A model generated the notes under the pieces. It was not told the DNA's origin. It searched no databases and worked only from the letters and a program-made list of their open reading frames with translations. DNA of 64,000 nt, taken from NCBI RefSeq assembly GCF_001049495.1, contig NZ_CDWI01000011.1, positions 310,001 through 374,000 of the forward strand. The letters are read 5' to 3'. Below are positions 62,887-64,000 of the stretch, one piece after another. Position numbers and translations under genes: made by a program. Positions within the stretch are counted from its first letter, which is position 1. Each line of letters begins with the position of its first letter. Source of the stretch: Microbacterium sp. 3J1. GTDB lineage: Bacteria; Actinomycetota; Actinomycetes; Actinomycetales; Microbacteriaceae.

Positions 62887-63024
62887 TGTAGACGTCTGTG
62901 CAAACGGCGCTACAGGTGGTGGAACGTCCCCAGCGTTCCTCGACCCACTTGGATGAGGAGCGTCCCCAGCGCTCGCATCCGCGGCCCCGAGGAGTCCCCA
63001 CTTCGCCGGGGCCGCCATCGTTTT
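62887..63024 (+). ncRNA. candidate small RNA with three TCCCCA-loop hairpins
   Basis: Hairpin 1: GGAACG (62921-62926)/CGTTCC (62934-62939), loop TCCCCAG. Hairpin 2: GGATG (62951-62955)/CATCC (62976-62980) plus GAGCG (62958-62962)/CGCTC (62970-62974), loop TCCCCAG. Hairpin 3: GCGGCCCCG (62981-62989)/CGGGGCCGC (63007-63015) plus GGAG/CTTC, loop TCCCCA, then CATCGTTTT as a terminator. TATGAT (62875-62880) could be its -10, placing the start near 62887. C-rich loops recall the actinobacterial 6C RNA class, but the C-runs here are four bases, not six. The next gene has its own leaderless promoter, so this is unlikely to be its leader. Confidence 0.55.
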
Positions 63025-63077
63025 CCCCACATGCCTTCCTGTGAGGGACTCCGAGCCGATCGGACTAGCATGCTGGA

Positions 63078-63587
63078 ATGACGGACCAGCGGCCGCAGTA
63101 CGGTGAAATCGCGACACTCGACGAGCAGCGCCGCGCGGCCGGGTTGCCGGCACTCGCGGACACCGCGCCGCCGACGCTCGAGCAGTCGGCCTCGCCGGCG
63201 CCGGTGAGACGCGCGAACCCGGTCGACAGATTCGTGACCATCGCGCTGCTGGCCTACGGCCTGATCAACGTCGTCATGACCGGACTGTCCTATCTCGACT
63301 TCCCGACGGCGATGAACCAGGTCATGGGCGTGCTCGGCATCGACGGGGAGTTCACCAACTACGCCCAGGGCAAGCTCTGGGGGACTCTCGCTGCCATCGT
63401 GCTCGGCGCGGGATGGGCGCTCACGGCCTACCTGTCGATCCGTCGGCTGCGGCGTGGCGCGCTCACCTGGTGGGTCCCCGTGGTCGGCGCCGCGGTCACG
63501 CTGTTCGTCACCTCGATCTGCGTAGCGGTCCCGATGATGGGGGACCCTGCTTTCGCGGCCTTCCTCACGGCGACGACGGGGCAGTAG
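63078..63587 (+). CDS. DUF6264 family membrane protein
   Basis: Protein of 169 residues: an acidic/Pro-rich cytoplasmic N-terminus (EIATLDEQRRAAGLPALAD), then three membrane helices (FVTIALLAYGLINVVMTGLSYL, GTLAAIVLGAGWALTAYLSI, WWVPVVGAAVTLFVTSICVAV), the actinobacterial DUF6264 pattern; function unknown. TAGCAT lies 6 bases before the ATG (leaderless). Confidence 0.85.
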   Translation: MTDQRPQYGEIATLDEQRRAAGLPALADTAPPTLEQSASPAPVRRANPVDRFVTIALLAYGLINVVMTGLSYLDFPTAMNQVMGVLGIDGEFTNYAQGKLWGTLAAIVLGAGWALTAYLSIRRLRRGALTWWVPVVGAAVTLFVTSICVAVPMMGDPAFAAFLTATTGQ

Positions 63588-63602
63588 TCCCGTTTCCGTC
63601 TC

Positions 63603-63647
63603 CGCACGAAGAAGCCCCCGACCTGAGGTCGGGGGCTTCTTCGTGCG
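63603..63647. terminator. bidirectional 21-bp hairpin terminator
   Basis: A perfect 21-bp stem (63603-63623 with 63627-63647) lies between the convergent DUF6264 and fba genes. Its arm GAAGAAGCCCC matches the terminator at 48197-48240. Confidence 0.92.
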
Positions 63648-63656
63648 AACGGACGA

Positions 63657-64000
63657 TCAGCTCTGCGACTGACCGTACGAGCCGAGCTGACGCGTCGACT
63701 CGACGACGCGTGCGGCCATCGCGGTCTCCGCGATCTTGCCCCACGCGCGCGGGTCGTACTGCTTCTTGTTGCCGACCTCGCCGTCGACCTTCAGGACGCC
63801 GTCGTAGTTCTTGAACATGTAGTCCGCGATCGCCCGGGTGTAGGCGTACTGCGTGTCGGTGTCGATGTTCATCTTGATGACGCCATTGGCGACCGCGAGC
63901 GCGATCTCTTCATCGGTGGAGCCGGAGCCGCCGTGGAACACGAGGTCGAGCGGCTTGGCGCCGGTGTTGTACTTGGCAGCCACCTGCTCCTGGATCTCGC
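63657..64000 (-). CDS. fba: class II fructose-bisphosphate aldolase, C-terminal part
   Basis: Only the last 114 codons or so are inside the window; the gene continues past 64000 with no start. LVFHGGSGSTDEEIALAVANG contains the zinc-ligand His and MNIDTDTQYAYTRAIADYM the conserved NIDTDTQ substrate segment. VGNKKQYDPRAWGKIAETAMAARV is the normal C-terminal region. Glycolysis/gluconeogenesis cleavage of fructose 1,6-bisphosphate. Confidence 0.95.
   Translation of the reverse strand, partial: EIQEQVAAKYNTGAKPLDLVFHGGSGSTDEEIALAVANGVIKMNIDTDTQYAYTRAIADYMFKNYDGVLKVDGEVGNKKQYDPRAWGKIAETAMAARVVESTRQLGSYGQSQS

Overview
The window is GC-rich, gene-dense actinobacterial chromosome. The best fit is Microbacterium or a close relative (Microbacteriaceae). 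Supporting this are the conserved genes spread along one stretch (mfd, mazG, eno, divIC, DUF501), the families DUF4245, DUF4307 and DUF6264, an FMN-riboswitch ribDEBAH operon, many GTG starts, many 1-4 bp start/stop overlaps, and hairpin terminators that mostly lack a T-run. No phage, insertion sequence, CRISPR array or integrase was seen.

Layout. 1-3.5 kb: end of a polyol or sugar-acid operon (SDR dehydrogenase, FAD-linked oxidase, FGGY kinase). 3.5-7.6 kb: riboflavin operon ribD-ribE-ribBA-ribH on the minus strand under an FMN riboswitch. 7.6-12.8 kb: DNA repair (Fpg/Nei glycosylase, Mfd) and an acetyltransferase. 12.8-19.7 kb: VOC protein, SDR, gamma-carbonic-anhydrase-like protein, and a three-part kinase/M23-like/PLP fusion followed by an APC permease. 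19.7-25.2 kb: gdhA, ppc and nhaA. 25.2-33.5 kb: mazG, hisS, a lipase-like SGNH protein behind a Pho-box-like repeat, a VOC/AraC divergent pair, an APC permease, a hotdog protein, a GntR/DUF1648 operon and an O-methyltransferase. 33.5-40.1 kb: eno, divIC, DUF501, a mycosin-like protease, type II NADH dehydrogenase and a Gly-rich protein. 40.1-43.9 kb: an unusual tRNA, a hairpin-rich gap, a coupled PLP aldolase/sugar-lactone oxidase pair and lemA. 43.9-52.8 kb: YcaQ-type glycosylase, AI-2E-family transporter, ilvA, greA, trhA, a cis-prenyltransferase and PIN-PhoH. 52.8-64 kb: cstA with its small partner, a DUF559 protein between direct repeats, a fumC/carbonic anhydrase/DUF4245/xseBA operon, ispH, an IclR regulator, a candidate C-rich-loop small RNA, a DUF6264 protein and the end of class II fructose-bisphosphate aldolase.

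How it fits together. Much of the content is housekeeping: riboflavin, isoprenoids, glycolysis, the TCA cycle, anaplerosis, nitrogen assimilation and DNA repair. Accessory transport and regulator cassettes are inserted between conserved genes. A striking global feature is a TAnnnT hexamer placed exactly 6 (twice 7) bases before the start codon of at least 16 genes. This points to widespread leaderless transcription and was used to settle several starts.

Most notable for follow-up: the candidate small RNA at 62887-63024, whose three hairpins all carry a TCCCCA loop; the hairpin-dense gap at 40181-40456; the short-variable-arm tRNA with a UAA anticodon; the Pho-box-like repeat before the SGNH gene; and the perfect 25-bp triplication at the tail-to-tail ends of mfd and a VOC gene. 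All calls rest on reading the sequence; no database search was run.
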